Positions 18,382 through 30,444 are shown, numbered from the stretch's first letter. The stretch is 64,000 nucleotides of DNA from Thermosipho affectus (GCF_001990485.1 NZ_LBFC01000022.1:186001-250000), one strand, 5' to 3'. Translations and numbers: made by a program. Notes: generated by a model not told the origin, from the letters alone.

Positions 18382-18905
18382 TACGCCTCCTTATTGAAAA
18401 TATATACTGCATCTTCGTCGTCAATTTCTTTTATTTTTACTTTTACTATTTCCCTATCCTTCGAGCTAGGAATGTTTTTTCCTACATAATCAGGTCTTAT
18501 TGGAAATTCTCTATGTCCTCTATCTACAAGAACGGATAATTGTATAAGTTTTGGTCTTCCTCTATGTGTTACTGCATCCATAGCTGCTCTTGCTGTTCTA
18601 CCGGTAAATAACACATCATCTACTAGTATAACTATTTTATCTTTTACATCAAAGTTTATTTCACTTTTATCTATGTTTGTTTTTTTATCATCATCTCTAA
18701 ATGGTCCTACATCTAATCCTCCTACATTTACCTCAACATTTTCTATTTTCTTTATATTTTCAGCTATTCTTTTAGCTAGATAATATCCTCTTGTAAATAT
18801 ACCAATTAAAACAATATCCTTTGCGCCTTTATTTTTTTCAAGTATTTCATGCGAAATTCTCATTAGGGACCTTCTAATATCGTCTTTTTCCAAAATTTTT
18901 TTCAT
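18381..18905 (-). CDS. pyrR: PyrR, pyr regulator / uracil phosphoribosyltransferase
   Basis: A 174-aa PRTase-fold protein. The PRPP motif [16 protein letters not shown] is complete, and the basic [11 protein letters not shown]-type segment matches PyrR proteins that bind pyr mRNA. No pyrimidine synthesis genes are adjacent and no PyrR-binding leader is visible around it, so any regulated targets lie elsewhere. ATG 18905 follows GAGGTGGGG inside the tail of the upstream gene. Confidence 0.93.
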   Translation of the reverse strand: MKKILEKDDIRRSLMRISHEILEKNKGAKDIVLIGIFTRGYYLAKRIAENIKKIENVEVNVGGLDVGPFRDDDKKTNIDKSEINFDVKDKIVILVDDVLFTGRTARAAMDAVTHRGRPKLIQLSVLVDRGHREFPIRPDYVGKNIPSSKDREIVKVKIKEIDDEDAVYIFNKEA

Positions 18906-21385
<2,480 letters not shown>

Positions 21386-21409
21386 AAGAAACTCCCCCTT
21401 TTTTAATTT

Positions 21410-21679
21410 TTATTTGAAATTATAATGTTTTTTTACTGGAACTTTTACTCTCCAGATGCAAGATAATCCCTTTGGAAATTCAACGAGATCACCTTTTCCA
21501 ATTTTGTAAACTTTGCCATCTTTTGTTTCAACTTCGACTTCCCCTTCTAAAAAATAACAAATTTCTGTTTCATCATAGTACCAATCAAATTCAGAAATCT
21601 CCTTTGTCCAAATAGGCCATTGGAAAACATTTAACTCTTCTAATTCTTTTTTGGAAGGCCTTTTTATTTTTACTTCCAT
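21410..21679 (-). CDS. Small cupin protein (TM1112-like)
   Basis: An 89-aa single cupin barrel. Residues WPIWTKEISEFDWYYDETEICYFLEGEVEV and GDLVEFPKGLSC correspond to the two cupin motifs, and the sequence closely matches Thermotoga maritima TM1112 as I remember it. It lacks a full set of metal-binding histidines. Function is unknown. It is the first gene of the long minus-strand operon, behind GGAGGTGAG and an extended -10. Confidence 0.85.
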   Translation of the reverse strand: MEVKIKRPSKKELEELNVFQWPIWTKEISEFDWYYDETEICYFLEGEVEVETKDGKVYKIGKGDLVEFPKGLSCIWRVKVPVKKHYNFK

Positions 21680-21698
21680 CTATCTCACCTCCGAAAAT

Positions 21699-21707
21699 AT
21701 TATATCA
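21699..21707 (-). promoter_or_regulatory. Extended -10 promoter of the cupin-tgt-glmM-cca operon
   Basis: TGATATAAT on the minus strand, 20 nt before the cupin ATG, fits an extended -10. No consensus -35 is apparent. It is the only good promoter I see for the 13 genes running to 9794, whose junctions are all overlaps or short gaps. Confidence 0.55.
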
Positions 21708-21809
21708 TATGTAGTCTAATTTTCTTGACGAAGATAAATAAAAATGAAAATGTTAAAAAATAAAATGGGAGACGATAAAATTTAAGTCATTACCATGTGG
21801 AGCTCTATT

Positions 21810-22538
21810 TTAAAGTAGATATCTTATTGATGAAATTACTATCATTACAAATACTATTAACCTTACAAATTTTGTACTACTTTTTAGTGCAGTAGTTGTT
21901 CCAAGCTTTGCACCAATCATTGTTCCAAATGCTAGAATTGTGCCCTTTAATATATCTATCTTTCCATTTAGTAAAAATATGAGAAATGAGAAAGAAGTAT
22001 AACATAAGACTATAAATACTTTCAGAGCATTTGCTTTTATAATATTATTCCCTTCTATGAAGATTAGACTTGTAATTAGAAAGAAACCAACACCTGCTTG
22101 TATAAATCCACCATAAAAGCCTATTATTAGAAAGATTAAAAAACTTAAAGGATAGTTTTTTTTAACTTTTTTTCCTTCTTCCCAAACTTTTGGTTTGTAT
22201 AAGATAAAAACACTCATTATAAAAAAAATAATTCCAATTATTTTTTCTAGAATGTGTTTATCTATATTTAACACGGTGAAAGTTCCAAAGATAGCACCTA
22301 TTGTAGTTGGAATGGAAAGTAACAAACCCTCTTTAACTGAAAAGGCCTTGTTTTTCTTAAAATTTGTAGTTGCAATTATATTCTGCAAAAGTATGCCTAT
22401 TCTGTTTGTGCCATTAGCTACTGAAATATCTAGCCCAAGAAGTGTAAGGATAGGTAGTGTTAGCATAGAGCCACCACCTGCAAGAACATTTACAAAACCT
22501 GCACCAATACCTGACAAAAAAAGTAGTATATACAGCAT
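21810..22538 (-). CDS. TauE/SafE family permease
   Basis: A 242-aa membrane protein with about eight predicted helices and the internal repeat typical of TauE/SafE anion exporters: GxGxGFVNVLAGGGSMLTLPIL near the start and GFIQAGVGFFLI in the middle. Members move sulfite, sulfonates or similar anions; the substrate here is unknown. I start at ATG 22538, 5 nt after GGAGGGA; the frame is open further upstream but that extension belongs to a decayed gene. No terminator or following partner is evident. Confidence 0.85.
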   Translation of the reverse strand: MLYILLFLSGIGAGFVNVLAGGGSMLTLPILTLLGLDISVANGTNRIGILLQNIIATTNFKKNKAFSVKEGLLLSIPTTIGAIFGTFTVLNIDKHILEKIIGIIFFIMSVFILYKPKVWEEGKKVKKNYPLSFLIFLIIGFYGGFIQAGVGFFLITSLIFIEGNNIIKANALKVFIVLCYTSFSFLIFLLNGKIDILKGTILAFGTMIGAKLGTTTALKSSTKFVRLIVFVMIVISSIRYLL

Positions 22539-22589
22539 TATAATCCCTCCTTTGATAGATCCACGAATAAAATTCTTCAAAAAGCTGCT

Positions 22590-22870
22590 TTTATTCTTTT
22601 CAAATCCAAGTGATGCAGATTGAATAGAAGTAATGTGTTTTGTATAATTTTTTTGGATTCAAAATTAACAAATCAGTGCCTGAATTGTCGAAAGATCTTA
22701 TTATTGTTCTTTTTTTCTTGTACTGTTGAAAGTTTGATAGTTAAAATTTAGGAAATAACTTTTTCAAGAACAAACCCTCTAAATCTGTCGTCTAAAGAAC
22801 GACCAAAAATATGATTATTGATAACACTAAATTCTTTTTGGAAAATGGTATGTTATTTCATTTTCATTTT
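22590..22870 (-). pseudogene. Decayed M42 aminopeptidase remnant
   Basis: Reading the minus strand across this otherwise empty stretch gives, in shifting frames, peptides FSVINNHIFGRSLDDRF, then GFVLEKVIS, a stop, then LTIKLSTVQEKK. The first fits the metal-binding GRALDDR block of M42 (CelM/PepA-type) peptidases and the second fits their TVQEEVG block, in the right order and at about the right distance. Stops and frame changes rule out function. Beyond the two blocks the match is weak. Confidence 0.5.
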
Positions 22871-22957
22871 TTTTAAATCTGTATCAACTTTAAGGTAATT
22901 ATACGATATTTTGTTTGTAATACAAAATATTTTTTGAATTCTTCATATTTTATTTCA

Positions 22958-22966
22958 TGGTATAAT
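22958..22966 (+). promoter_or_regulatory. Extended -10 promoter of the ricT-lon-argS-fliD run
   Basis: TGGTATAAT, a perfect extended -10, lies 29 nt before the ricT ATG, with AAAGGAGGA at 22981. No -35 at normal spacing. The same nonamer recurs at the 54.9 kb divergent promoter. Confidence 0.7.
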
Positions 22967-22995
22967 TATTTGAGAGAAAAAAAGGAGGAATAAAT

Positions 22996-23880
22996 ATGGG
23001 ATTAGTTGCAGAAGTATATGGTGTGGAATTGATGCCTATTGGTCCGATAATTTATTATACAGATAATGGGGAAGATATAAAGCTTGGTGACAAAGTAGTT
23101 GTAATGAGTGAATTTGGTTTAGATTATGGAATTGTGCGAATTGGCAAAAGACAAATGAGTATAGATGAAATAGGATACGACTTAAAACCAATATTTAGAA
23201 AGGCAACTTCTGAAGATTTGGTAAAAATAGAGGAAAACAGAAAAATTGCCGATGAAGCTATTAATGTTACTAAGAAATTGGTAAAAAAGCATGGATTAAA
23301 TATGAAAATACTTGATGCAAGATTGATGCTGGATGATTCAAGATTGGTTATTTATTTTAGTTCAAAAAATAGGGTAGACTTTAGAGAACTTGTAAAGGAT
23401 ATTGCAAAAGAGTTTAAGACGAGAATTGAGTTGAGGCAAGTAGGTGCGAGAGATGAAATGAAATTTGTTAAAGGACTTGGATTGTGTGGAAAAAAAGCTT
23501 GTTGTACGTACTGGTTGAGGAATTTTGATAGTATTACGTTAAAACATGCCAAAAAACAACAAATGATGATTAATACTGCCAAAATAACAGGTCCTTGTGG
23601 TAGATTACTATGTTGTTTGAAATTTGAATATGATTTTTATATCGATGCATTGAAAAATATACCAGATGAAGGAAGTACTATTAAGTATGAAGGAAAAGAT
23701 GCAAAAGTAATAACGGTTAATGTATTTTTATCGAGGGTGACTATATATACAAGGGATGGAGAAACTGTTGCTTTGCCTTTTGAATATTTTAGAGGTGATA
23801 AAGATGTGGAAAGTACTAATTTGGATGGGAACTCTTCTGATAATGATTGGAATAATAGCAATGATTTTAGAGAAGATTAA
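22996..23880 (+). CDS. ricT: PSP1 domain protein RicT (YaaT-like)
   Basis: A 294-aa protein with the PSP1 C-terminal domain. The conserved cysteine pairs GLGLCGKKACC and GPCGRLLCC are present; in Bacillus these residues hold Fe-S clusters in the RicT-RicF-RicA complex that tunes RNase Y. The last 25 residues are Asn/Asp-rich and probably disordered, and their DNA is shared with the next gene in another frame. Start ATG 22996 after AAAGGAGGA. Confidence 0.9.
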   Translation: MGLVAEVYGVELMPIGPIIYYTDNGEDIKLGDKVVVMSEFGLDYGIVRIGKRQMSIDEIGYDLKPIFRKATSEDLVKIEENRKIADEAINVTKKLVKKHGLNMKILDARLMLDDSRLVIYFSSKNRVDFRELVKDIAKEFKTRIELRQVGARDEMKFVKGLGLCGKKACCTYWLRNFDSITLKHAKKQQMMINTAKITGPCGRLLCCLKFEYDFYIDALKNIPDEGSTIKYEGKDAKVITVNVFLSRVTIYTRDGETVALPFEYFRGDKDVESTNLDGNSSDNDWNNSNDFRED

Positions 23881-24007
23881 AATATTTCCATTACCTGGAG
23901 ATATTGTTATAAAGAAAGGTAATTTTGTGATAATTATTCCTATAACTTCTATGATTTTATTTAGTTTAGTGCTGACTCTTATGTTAAATCTTATCTTTAA
24001 AAGGTGA
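23804..24007 (+). CDS. DUF2905 family small membrane protein
   Basis: A 67-aa protein with two membrane helices flanking the hallmark segment FPLPGDIVIKKGNF, which identifies DUF2905. I choose ATG 23804, behind AGAGGTGA; it lies 77 nt inside the end of ricT in a different frame. The longer open frame to 23756 has no ribosome binding site. Function of the family is unknown. Confidence 0.85.
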   Translation: MWKVLIWMGTLLIMIGIIAMILEKIKIFPLPGDIVIKKGNFVIIIPITSMILFSLVLTLMLNLIFKR

Positions 24008-24011
24008 TATT

Positions 24012-24482
24012 GTGAAGATAGAAAATGTATCATTAGAGGATTTAAAAAGTTTAACTAAAATAATTTCCAAAAATATTGATGATTTAAATTTTATATATTT
24101 AAATGGAGATTTGGGTTCAGGAAAAACCACTTTTACGAAGTATTTATGTTACTATCTTGGAGTGGATTGGTTACAAGTGAGTAGTCCCACATTTTCTATA
24201 ATTAACGTTTATGAAGGAAAAAGAACAATTTATCATGTGGATCTTTATAGAATATCTGATTTTGACGAAGTTTTTTACGTATTAGAAGAGAATTTTGAAG
24301 ATAAAGAAGGAATTTTTATAATAGAATGGAGTGATTTATTTAAGGATTATTTTACTGAAGAAGGGCTTAAAATAAACTTTTATCATAGGGATGAAAAGAC
24401 AAGAGATCTTGAATTTTTTACTGACTTGGAGAAACTAACTATTAGTCTAAGGAGGTGGATGAATGAAAGAAAAAAAGTTTGA
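24012..24482 (+). CDS. tsaE: tRNA t6A biosynthesis ATPase TsaE
   Basis: TsaE works with TsaB, TsaC and TsaD to make N6-threonylcarbamoyl-adenosine 37. The 156-aa protein has the P-loop GDLGSGKTT near residue 38, the SPTFSIINVY segment and the HVDLYRI motif, all diagnostic. GTG at 24012 follows AAGGTGAT. It overlaps lon by 20 nt. The TsaB/TsaD partners are not in this window. Confidence 0.93.
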   Translation: MKIENVSLEDLKSLTKIISKNIDDLNFIYLNGDLGSGKTTFTKYLCYYLGVDWLQVSSPTFSIINVYEGKRTIYHVDLYRISDFDEVFYVLEENFEDKEGIFIIEWSDLFKDYFTEEGLKINFYHRDEKTRDLEFFTDLEKLTISLRRWMNERKKV

Positions 24483-26835
24483 GAAGTTAGAACAGAAGGT
24501 TGCAAAATTAAATGAGGAAGAAATAGAAATTCCGGGAGAGTTACCCGTCATTGCAATGAGAAGTAATGTTGTTGTATATCCAAATACTGTTGTACCATTT
24601 TATGTAGGGCGTGAAAAGTCGTTATATGCTTTAGAGGATTCAATGGAAAATTACAATCAATTGTTGTTTGTAGTTAATCAGAAAGATCCAAAGATTGAAG
24701 AACCCAAAGAGATTGATTTATTTAAAATTGGAACAGTTGTAAAAATAATGCAAATTGGTAAACTTCCAGATGGAACTTTTAAGGTTTTGGTAGAGGGAAT
24801 TTCGCGGGCGGAATGGATTAAATCAATTGAAAAAAAATACTTTAAATTTAAGATAAAGCTTTTAAAATCAAAATATCGGAAGACAAAAAAATTAATTGCT
24901 TTAATGAGAGTTGTGAGAGATGAAATGCAAAAATACATACAATATTCTAGAAAGCTCCCCACAGAAGCTTTAATGTTTTTGGAGGATATGGAAGATCCCG
25001 ATGTATTTGCAGATTTAGCTGCATCAATTTGCCCTGGAAGTTTAGAAGAAAAGCAAGAATTACTTGAAATATTACATCCGGCAAGACGTTTAGAGAAAAT
25101 TTTGGAATTAATATCTAAAGAAACGGAATTACTTGAAATAGAACACCAATTAGATCAAAAGGTAAAGAAAAGAATTGAAAAATCGCAAAAAGAATACTTT
25201 TTAAGAGAAAAACTAAGGGTTATTAGAGAAGAGCTTGGTGGAGAAGAAGATGCTGAAATTAGGGAATTAGAAGAAAAAATAGAAAATGATGATTTGCCGG
25301 ATTATGTTAAAGAAAAAGCAAGATTTGAATTGAAAAGACTTGAAAAGATGTCTCCCTATTCACCTGAAGCAAATGTTATAAGGAATTATTTAGATTGGAT
25401 TTTAAATTTACCTTGGAATAAAAAGACAGAGGAATTATCTGATTTGAAGATTGCTAAAAATGTTTTGGAAAAGCATCATTTTGGTCTTGAAGAACCCAAG
25501 CAAAGAATTTTGGAATTTTTGGCTACACGTAGTGTTTCAAAGTCGATGAAAGCACCTATTATTTGTTTTGTTGGGCCACCAGGTGTGGGGAAAACTTCTT
25601 TGGGACGTTCTATTGCAGAGGCTTTGGGAAGGAAATTTTTAAGGATGTCTTTAGGAGGTTTAAGAGATGAAGCAGAAATTAGAGGCCACAGACGGACTTA
25701 TGTTGGGGCATTACCTGGAAGAATTATTCAACTTATTAGAAAAGCAGGTGTTAAAAATCCGGTATTGTTATTAGATGAAATTGATAAAATGGGAATAAGT
25801 TTTCAAGGTGATCCTGCATCTGCATTGCTTGAGGTCTTGGATCCAGAGCAGAATAAAGATTTTGTTGATCTATATCTGGAATTACCTTTTGATTTGTCAG
25901 AGGTTTTATTCATTACTACAGCAAATACTTTATACAATATACCAGAACCACTAAAAGATAGAATGGAAATTATTGAAATTCCAAGTTATACTAACGTTGA
26001 AAAATTTCATATAGCAAAAGATTATATTCTCCCTAAAATATTCAATGAGTTAAATTTTGAAAGAAAAAAGATAGTATTTAGGAATGATTCAATTAAGCAA
26101 ATTATTTTAGAATATACGCTTGAACCTGGAGTTAGGGAACTTGAACGAAAGTTGAGGACTATTGTTAGAAAATCTATTTTGGAAATTGTGGAAGGGAAAG
26201 AAAAAGTAATCATAACTACCAAAAAAGTAAAGGATTACCTTGGGGCTCCAAGGATAAAAGAAGAAAACAGATTAAAAAAACCAACAATTGGTGTATCAAC
26301 TGGACTTGCTTGGACGGCATATGGCGGGACGACTTTGTTTATAGAAAGCATATTATTTCCGGGAAAGGGAAGATTAATATTAACAGGTAAATTGGGAGAA
26401 GTGATGAAAGAATCCGCACAAATTGCCTTTAGTTTAGTGAAAAAGCTTTGTGGAGAGGAGTTTACAGAATTTTTTGAAAAGAATGATATACATATCCATG
26501 TTCCAGAAGGTGCAGTGCCAAAAGATGGACCAAGTGCAGGCGTTACTTTGGTAACTAGTTTGTTCTCATCTGTTAAGAAAGTTCCTGTTGATAACAATAT
26601 TGCAATGACGGGTGAAATAACATTGAGGGGAAGAGTTTTGCCCGTTGGAGGAATAAAGGAAAAAGTTTTAGCTGCGTATAGAAAAGGAATAAAGAAAATT
26701 ATTTTACCATATCAAAATAGATATGATATTGAAAAAATACCAGGAGAAGTTAGAAAAGATATCAAATTTGTTTTCGTAAATACAATTGACGAAGTGTTAA
26801 GGGAGGCATTGATTTGTGAAGATAAAGAGTGTTGA
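24463..26835 (+). CDS. lon: ATP-dependent protease Lon
   Basis: A 790-aa LonA protease. The N-terminal substrate-binding domain (LPVIAMRSNVVVYPNTVVPF) is followed by a coiled coil, the AAA+ module with GPPGVGKTS and VLLLDEIDKM, and the peptidase with catalytic S691 in PKDGPSAG and K734 in GGIKEK. The length is normal. ATG 24463 follows AGGAGGTGG. It degrades misfolded and regulatory proteins in the cytoplasm. Confidence 0.97.
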   Translation: MKEKKFEKLEQKVAKLNEEEIEIPGELPVIAMRSNVVVYPNTVVPFYVGREKSLYALEDSMENYNQLLFVVNQKDPKIEEPKEIDLFKIGTVVKIMQIGKLPDGTFKVLVEGISRAEWIKSIEKKYFKFKIKLLKSKYRKTKKLIALMRVVRDEMQKYIQYSRKLPTEALMFLEDMEDPDVFADLAASICPGSLEEKQELLEILHPARRLEKILELISKETELLEIEHQLDQKVKKRIEKSQKEYFLREKLRVIREELGGEEDAEIRELEEKIENDDLPDYVKEKARFELKRLEKMSPYSPEANVIRNYLDWILNLPWNKKTEELSDLKIAKNVLEKHHFGLEEPKQRILEFLATRSVSKSMKAPIICFVGPPGVGKTSLGRSIAEALGRKFLRMSLGGLRDEAEIRGHRRTYVGALPGRIIQLIRKAGVKNPVLLLDEIDKMGISFQGDPASALLEVLDPEQNKDFVDLYLELPFDLSEVLFITTANTLYNIPEPLKDRMEIIEIPSYTNVEKFHIAKDYILPKIFNELNFERKKIVFRNDSIKQIILEYTLEPGVRELERKLRTIVRKSILEIVEGKEKVIITTKKVKDYLGAPRIKEENRLKKPTIGVSTGLAWTAYGGTTLFIESILFPGKGRLILTGKLGEVMKESAQIAFSLVKKLCGEEFTEFFEKNDIHIHVPEGAVPKDGPSAGVTLVTSLFSSVKKVPVDNNIAMTGEITLRGRVLPVGGIKEKVLAAYRKGIKKIILPYQNRYDIEKIPGEVRKDIKFVFVNTIDEVLREALICEDKEC

Positions 26836-27406
26836 ATTGGTAAAAACTATATATAGTAAAAAAGAAAGATATCCTGAGCCGTTAAATGGTGAGTTTGTTT
26901 TTGTTGGAAGATCGAATGTGGGAAAGTCAACTTTATTGAATACATTAACAGAGAGAAACATTGCAAAGACAAGTAAAAAGCCAGGAAAAACTGCTTCTGT
27001 TAATTTTTATAAAATAAATGATTTACTTTATTTTGTAGATTTACCTGGTTATGGTTTTGCCAAAGTTTCTGAAAAAGAAAGACTTAGGTGGAAGCAAATA
27101 ATAGAATTTTATTTTGAAAGTAGATTTTGGAATATAAAGATGATTTTTTTGCTTGTTGATGGAAGACATGAATTGCAAAAAAACGATGAAATGATGATTG
27201 ATTGGTTAAAAGAAATGGATTTACCTTTTTCCATTGTTTTGACTAAAATAGACAAGTTAAAGATGTCTGAAAAATCTAAAATGATTAGGTATTACAGAAA
27301 TTTATTTGGTGAAAACTATATTGTTATACCTTATTCAGCTGTGACTAAAGAAGGGGTATCGGAAATTTTAAAATTAGTTGAGGATCTTGGAGGTGCAAAG
27401 GTTTGA
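26816..27406 (+). CDS. engB: Ribosome biogenesis GTPase EngB (YsxC)
   Basis: A 196-aa Era-like GTPase needed for 50S subunit assembly. G motifs in order: GRSNVGKSTL, a T in the KPGKT switch, DLPGYG, TKIDK, and the SA near the end (PYSAVTKEG). GTG 26816 overlaps the end of lon by 20 nt and follows GGGAGG. The stop overlaps the argS start (TTGA). Confidence 0.95.
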   Translation: MKIKSVELVKTIYSKKERYPEPLNGEFVFVGRSNVGKSTLLNTLTERNIAKTSKKPGKTASVNFYKINDLLYFVDLPGYGFAKVSEKERLRWKQIIEFYFESRFWNIKMIFLLVDGRHELQKNDEMMIDWLKEMDLPFSIVLTKIDKLKMSEKSKMIRYYRNLFGENYIVIPYSAVTKEGVSEILKLVEDLGGAKV

Positions 27407-29034
27407 TACGAGATATAATTGATGAAAAAATAAAAAGTATACTTTTGGAAGAAGGTTTTGATTATTCTTATAACATAGAAATTCCAGATGAACGATTTGG
27501 GGATTTTTCAACGAATGTAGCTTTAATTGGAGCTAAGTATTTCAGGAAACCCCCTCTTGAGATAGCAAAGATATTCGTTGCAAAATTGGAAAGTGATCCT
27601 TTATTCTTAGAAGTTAATATTGCTGGGCCGGGTTTTATAAATTTTAGAATTTCAAAGGCATTTTATATCAGTATTTTGGAAGAGATGTTAAAAAAGGGTA
27701 CAAATTATTGGAGGCCAAAACCAAAACAATTGAAAGTACAGCTGGAATATGGTAGTGCAAATCCTACAGGTCCCTTTACTGTAGGGCATGGAAGGCAGCT
27801 AGTGATAGGTGATGTTCTAGGTAATGTTTTGGAGTTTTTGGGGTATGATGTTGAAAAAGAAATGTATTTAAATGATGCAGGAAGACAAATAAGACTTTTG
27901 GCGCGTTCTTTATGGGTGAGGTACAATGAGTTATTCGGAAAAGAATATGATTTACCTGAGGATGGTTATAAAGGTACGTATTTAATGGATATTGCAAGAA
28001 GTTTGAGTGAAAGGGAAGGAAATAAGTTTGTAGATAAATGGGATGAGAAAGTGGAGAAGTTTTTCATGGAGGAAGCCGTATCTAGTATATTAGATAGTAT
28101 GGAGAGGACACTTAACAAAATAGGTTGTAAATTTGATAGTAAAATAAAGGAAAGTTTTGTAATAGAAAAAGGATATGTTGACAGGGTATTGGAAATTTTT
28201 AAAGTGAAAAATTTAGTATATGAAAAGGATAACGCGCTTTGGTTTAAAGTGTCAAAGTTTCTCAACGAAGACGATAAAGTTTTAATTAGGAGTGATGGTA
28301 CTTATACTTATTTTTTGACGGATATTGCGTATCATTTGTATAAATTTGAGAGAGAATATAACAAAGTTTATGATATTTTTGGCAGTGACCATCATGGGCA
28401 TATTCCTAGAATGAAAGCTGCTATGAGCGCTCTTGATATTTCTAATGAATTTTTAAATTTCATACTTCATCAATTTGTTACTTTAAAACGTGGAAAAGAA
28501 GTTGTAAAAATGAGTACGAGGGCAGGTAATTTTGTAACTTTGGAAGAACTTTTAGATGAAGCAGGAAAAGATGCCACAAGATATTTCTTTGTTATGAATG
28601 ATGTAAATACACATTTAGTTTTCGATTTAGAACTTGCAAAGTCTAAAACTAATGAAAATCCCGTGTATTATGTACAATATGCATATGCGAGGATAAATAG
28701 CATTTTTGAGAAAGCCTATGAAAAAGGGATAAAAGGCGATTATTTGGATAATATAGAACTTTTGGAAAATCCGGAAGAAATGAGTATAATTAAATTGTTG
28801 GATGAATTTGTTAATTCCCTTAAACAAGTTGAAGAAAAATTATCACCTCACTTTTTAACAAATTATATTTATTTAGTTTCCGAAAAATTCCACAGTTATT
28901 ATTCAAAATATAAAATAATTGATGAAACAAATATCCCTCTGAGTTTGGCAAGATTAGGTTTACTGAGTGTTATTAAAAATGTTTATGAGATAGTGTTCAA
29001 TCTTTTGGGAGTTAAAGCACCAGAAAGAATGTAG
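27403..29034 (+). CDS. argS: Arginyl-tRNA synthetase
   Basis: A 543-aa class I synthetase with the N-terminal ArgRS domain, the HIGH-like FTVGHGRQ after NPTGP, and a KMSKS-like KMSTRAG, then the DALR anticodon-binding domain. TTG 27403 follows GGAGGTG and overlaps the engB stop. The length is typical. Confidence 0.97.
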   Translation: MIRDIIDEKIKSILLEEGFDYSYNIEIPDERFGDFSTNVALIGAKYFRKPPLEIAKIFVAKLESDPLFLEVNIAGPGFINFRISKAFYISILEEMLKKGTNYWRPKPKQLKVQLEYGSANPTGPFTVGHGRQLVIGDVLGNVLEFLGYDVEKEMYLNDAGRQIRLLARSLWVRYNELFGKEYDLPEDGYKGTYLMDIARSLSEREGNKFVDKWDEKVEKFFMEEAVSSILDSMERTLNKIGCKFDSKIKESFVIEKGYVDRVLEIFKVKNLVYEKDNALWFKVSKFLNEDDKVLIRSDGTYTYFLTDIAYHLYKFEREYNKVYDIFGSDHHGHIPRMKAAMSALDISNEFLNFILHQFVTLKRGKEVVKMSTRAGNFVTLEELLDEAGKDATRYFFVMNDVNTHLVFDLELAKSKTNENPVYYVQYAYARINSIFEKAYEKGIKGDYLDNIELLENPEEMSIIKLLDEFVNSLKQVEEKLSPHFLTNYIYLVSEKFHSYYSKYKIIDETNIPLSLARLGLLSVIKNVYEIVFNLLGVKAPERM

Positions 29035-29045
29035 AAGGTGAGAAT

Positions 29046-30440
29046 TTGAATATTGATACGTTATTTTCTAGTTTTATTCATGAAATAGGGAAGGCAAAAA
29101 CTGAGGAAGAAGTTTATAGAACACTTTTAAAATCATTAAAGGCAATGTTAAAGTATAACGGTGCTTTAGTTTTAAAGCAAAATGAAGTGGTCTTTTTTGA
29201 TCCAGAAGTGTTTGATATTTCAAAATATTCTGATTATATGGCCTGGATTGAAGAAAGATTATTGCCTTCGTTTTTTTTGGAATCAGATGAATTTATTGGA
29301 ATAATTCCCATAGTTAAACAAGGGAAAATGTTGGGAAGTATAATTGTAAGAACTAATAAAGAACCTAATAACGAATTAATGGTTTTTTTACAAATTTTTT
29401 CTTTTTTAACGGGAATTACTTTAGAAAATTTGGTATTAATTGAAAAAATAAAGAATTCTGAAAAATTTATGTTTGAGGTTTTAAATTCTATTAGCGAAGG
29501 TATTTTTGTTTTGGATGAAAAAGGTGAACTAGAGTTTTCAAACAAGCTTGGTAAAGAAATAATAGAGAAGTATGATATAAAGGATTATTTTAAATTTTTA
29601 ATTTTAGATGATGCAAATATACATTCTAAGGAATTTGGTGAAAATTATTTTACCATTGTAAAAACAAAATTTGATTTTTTAGGTAGTACCAAGTATATTA
29701 TCACTTTCAACAATGTTACATATGAAATGGAATTGGAAAAACTAAAACAATTAGATAAGATGAAGACGGAATTTGTTGCAAATATTTCTCACGAGCTTCG
29801 AACTCCTCTATCTGCTGTAAAGGCGTATACCGAGACCTTATTGAATATGGAGGTTGATCCTGAAAGTCAAAAAGAATTCCTTTCTATTATATACGAACAA
29901 AGTGAGAGACTAGAGGCTCTATTAAATGACTTGTTGGACTTTACATTAATAGAATCAGGTACAATGGAGTTAGAATATAGTGAGTTTAATATTTGTGAGG
30001 TTTTACAAAGTGTCTTGGAGAAGGTATCTCCATTTGCAGAAAAATTTAGGGTAAAATTAGAACATAGTTGTAGTGAAGTTACTGTATTTGCGGATAGAAA
30101 AAGAATTTTTCAGGTGGTGTACAATTTACTTGATAATGCGATAAAGTTCAACGATAAAGAGAAAGATGAAAGATTTGCAAAGGTTAACATAAAAAATGAA
30201 GACAATGAATTAATTATTGAAGTGGAGGATAACGGTATAGGAATTTCTAAAGAAGAGAAAAATAAAATTTTTGAGAAGTTTTACAAAGGGGATAGAAGTT
30301 TAACTTATGAAGTTTCTGGTACCGGGTTAGGTCTTGCAATTGTAAAAGAAATTGTAAGATTGCACAGAGGAAATATTGATGTAGAATCTGAAGTAAAGAA
30401 GGGGACAAGATTTATAGTGAGAATTCCATTGGGGAAGTGA
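29046..30440 (+). CDS. Sensor histidine kinase (GAF-like, PAS, HisKA)
   Basis: A 464-aa kinase with no obvious membrane helices. Residues 1-130 look GAF-like, 140-225 PAS (SISEGIFVLDEKGELEFSN), then HisKA with the phospho-accepting H249 in NISHELRTPL and a HATPase with N box NLLDNAIKF, DNGIGIS and GTGLGLAI. It is therefore probably a cytoplasmic sensor. No response regulator is adjacent; the OmpR-type regulator at 50600-51259 is 20 kb away and could be its partner, which is only a guess. TTG 29046 follows AAGGTGAG. Confidence 0.9.
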   Translation: MNIDTLFSSFIHEIGKAKTEEEVYRTLLKSLKAMLKYNGALVLKQNEVVFFDPEVFDISKYSDYMAWIEERLLPSFFLESDEFIGIIPIVKQGKMLGSIIVRTNKEPNNELMVFLQIFSFLTGITLENLVLIEKIKNSEKFMFEVLNSISEGIFVLDEKGELEFSNKLGKEIIEKYDIKDYFKFLILDDANIHSKEFGENYFTIVKTKFDFLGSTKYIITFNNVTYEMELEKLKQLDKMKTEFVANISHELRTPLSAVKAYTETLLNMEVDPESQKEFLSIIYEQSERLEALLNDLLDFTLIESGTMELEYSEFNICEVLQSVLEKVSPFAEKFRVKLEHSCSEVTVFADRKRIFQVVYNLLDNAIKFNDKEKDERFAKVNIKNEDNELIIEVEDNGIGISKEEKNKIFEKFYKGDRSLTYEVSGTGLGLAIVKEIVRLHRGNIDVESEVKKGTRFIVRIPLGK

Positions 30441-30444
30441 GTAA

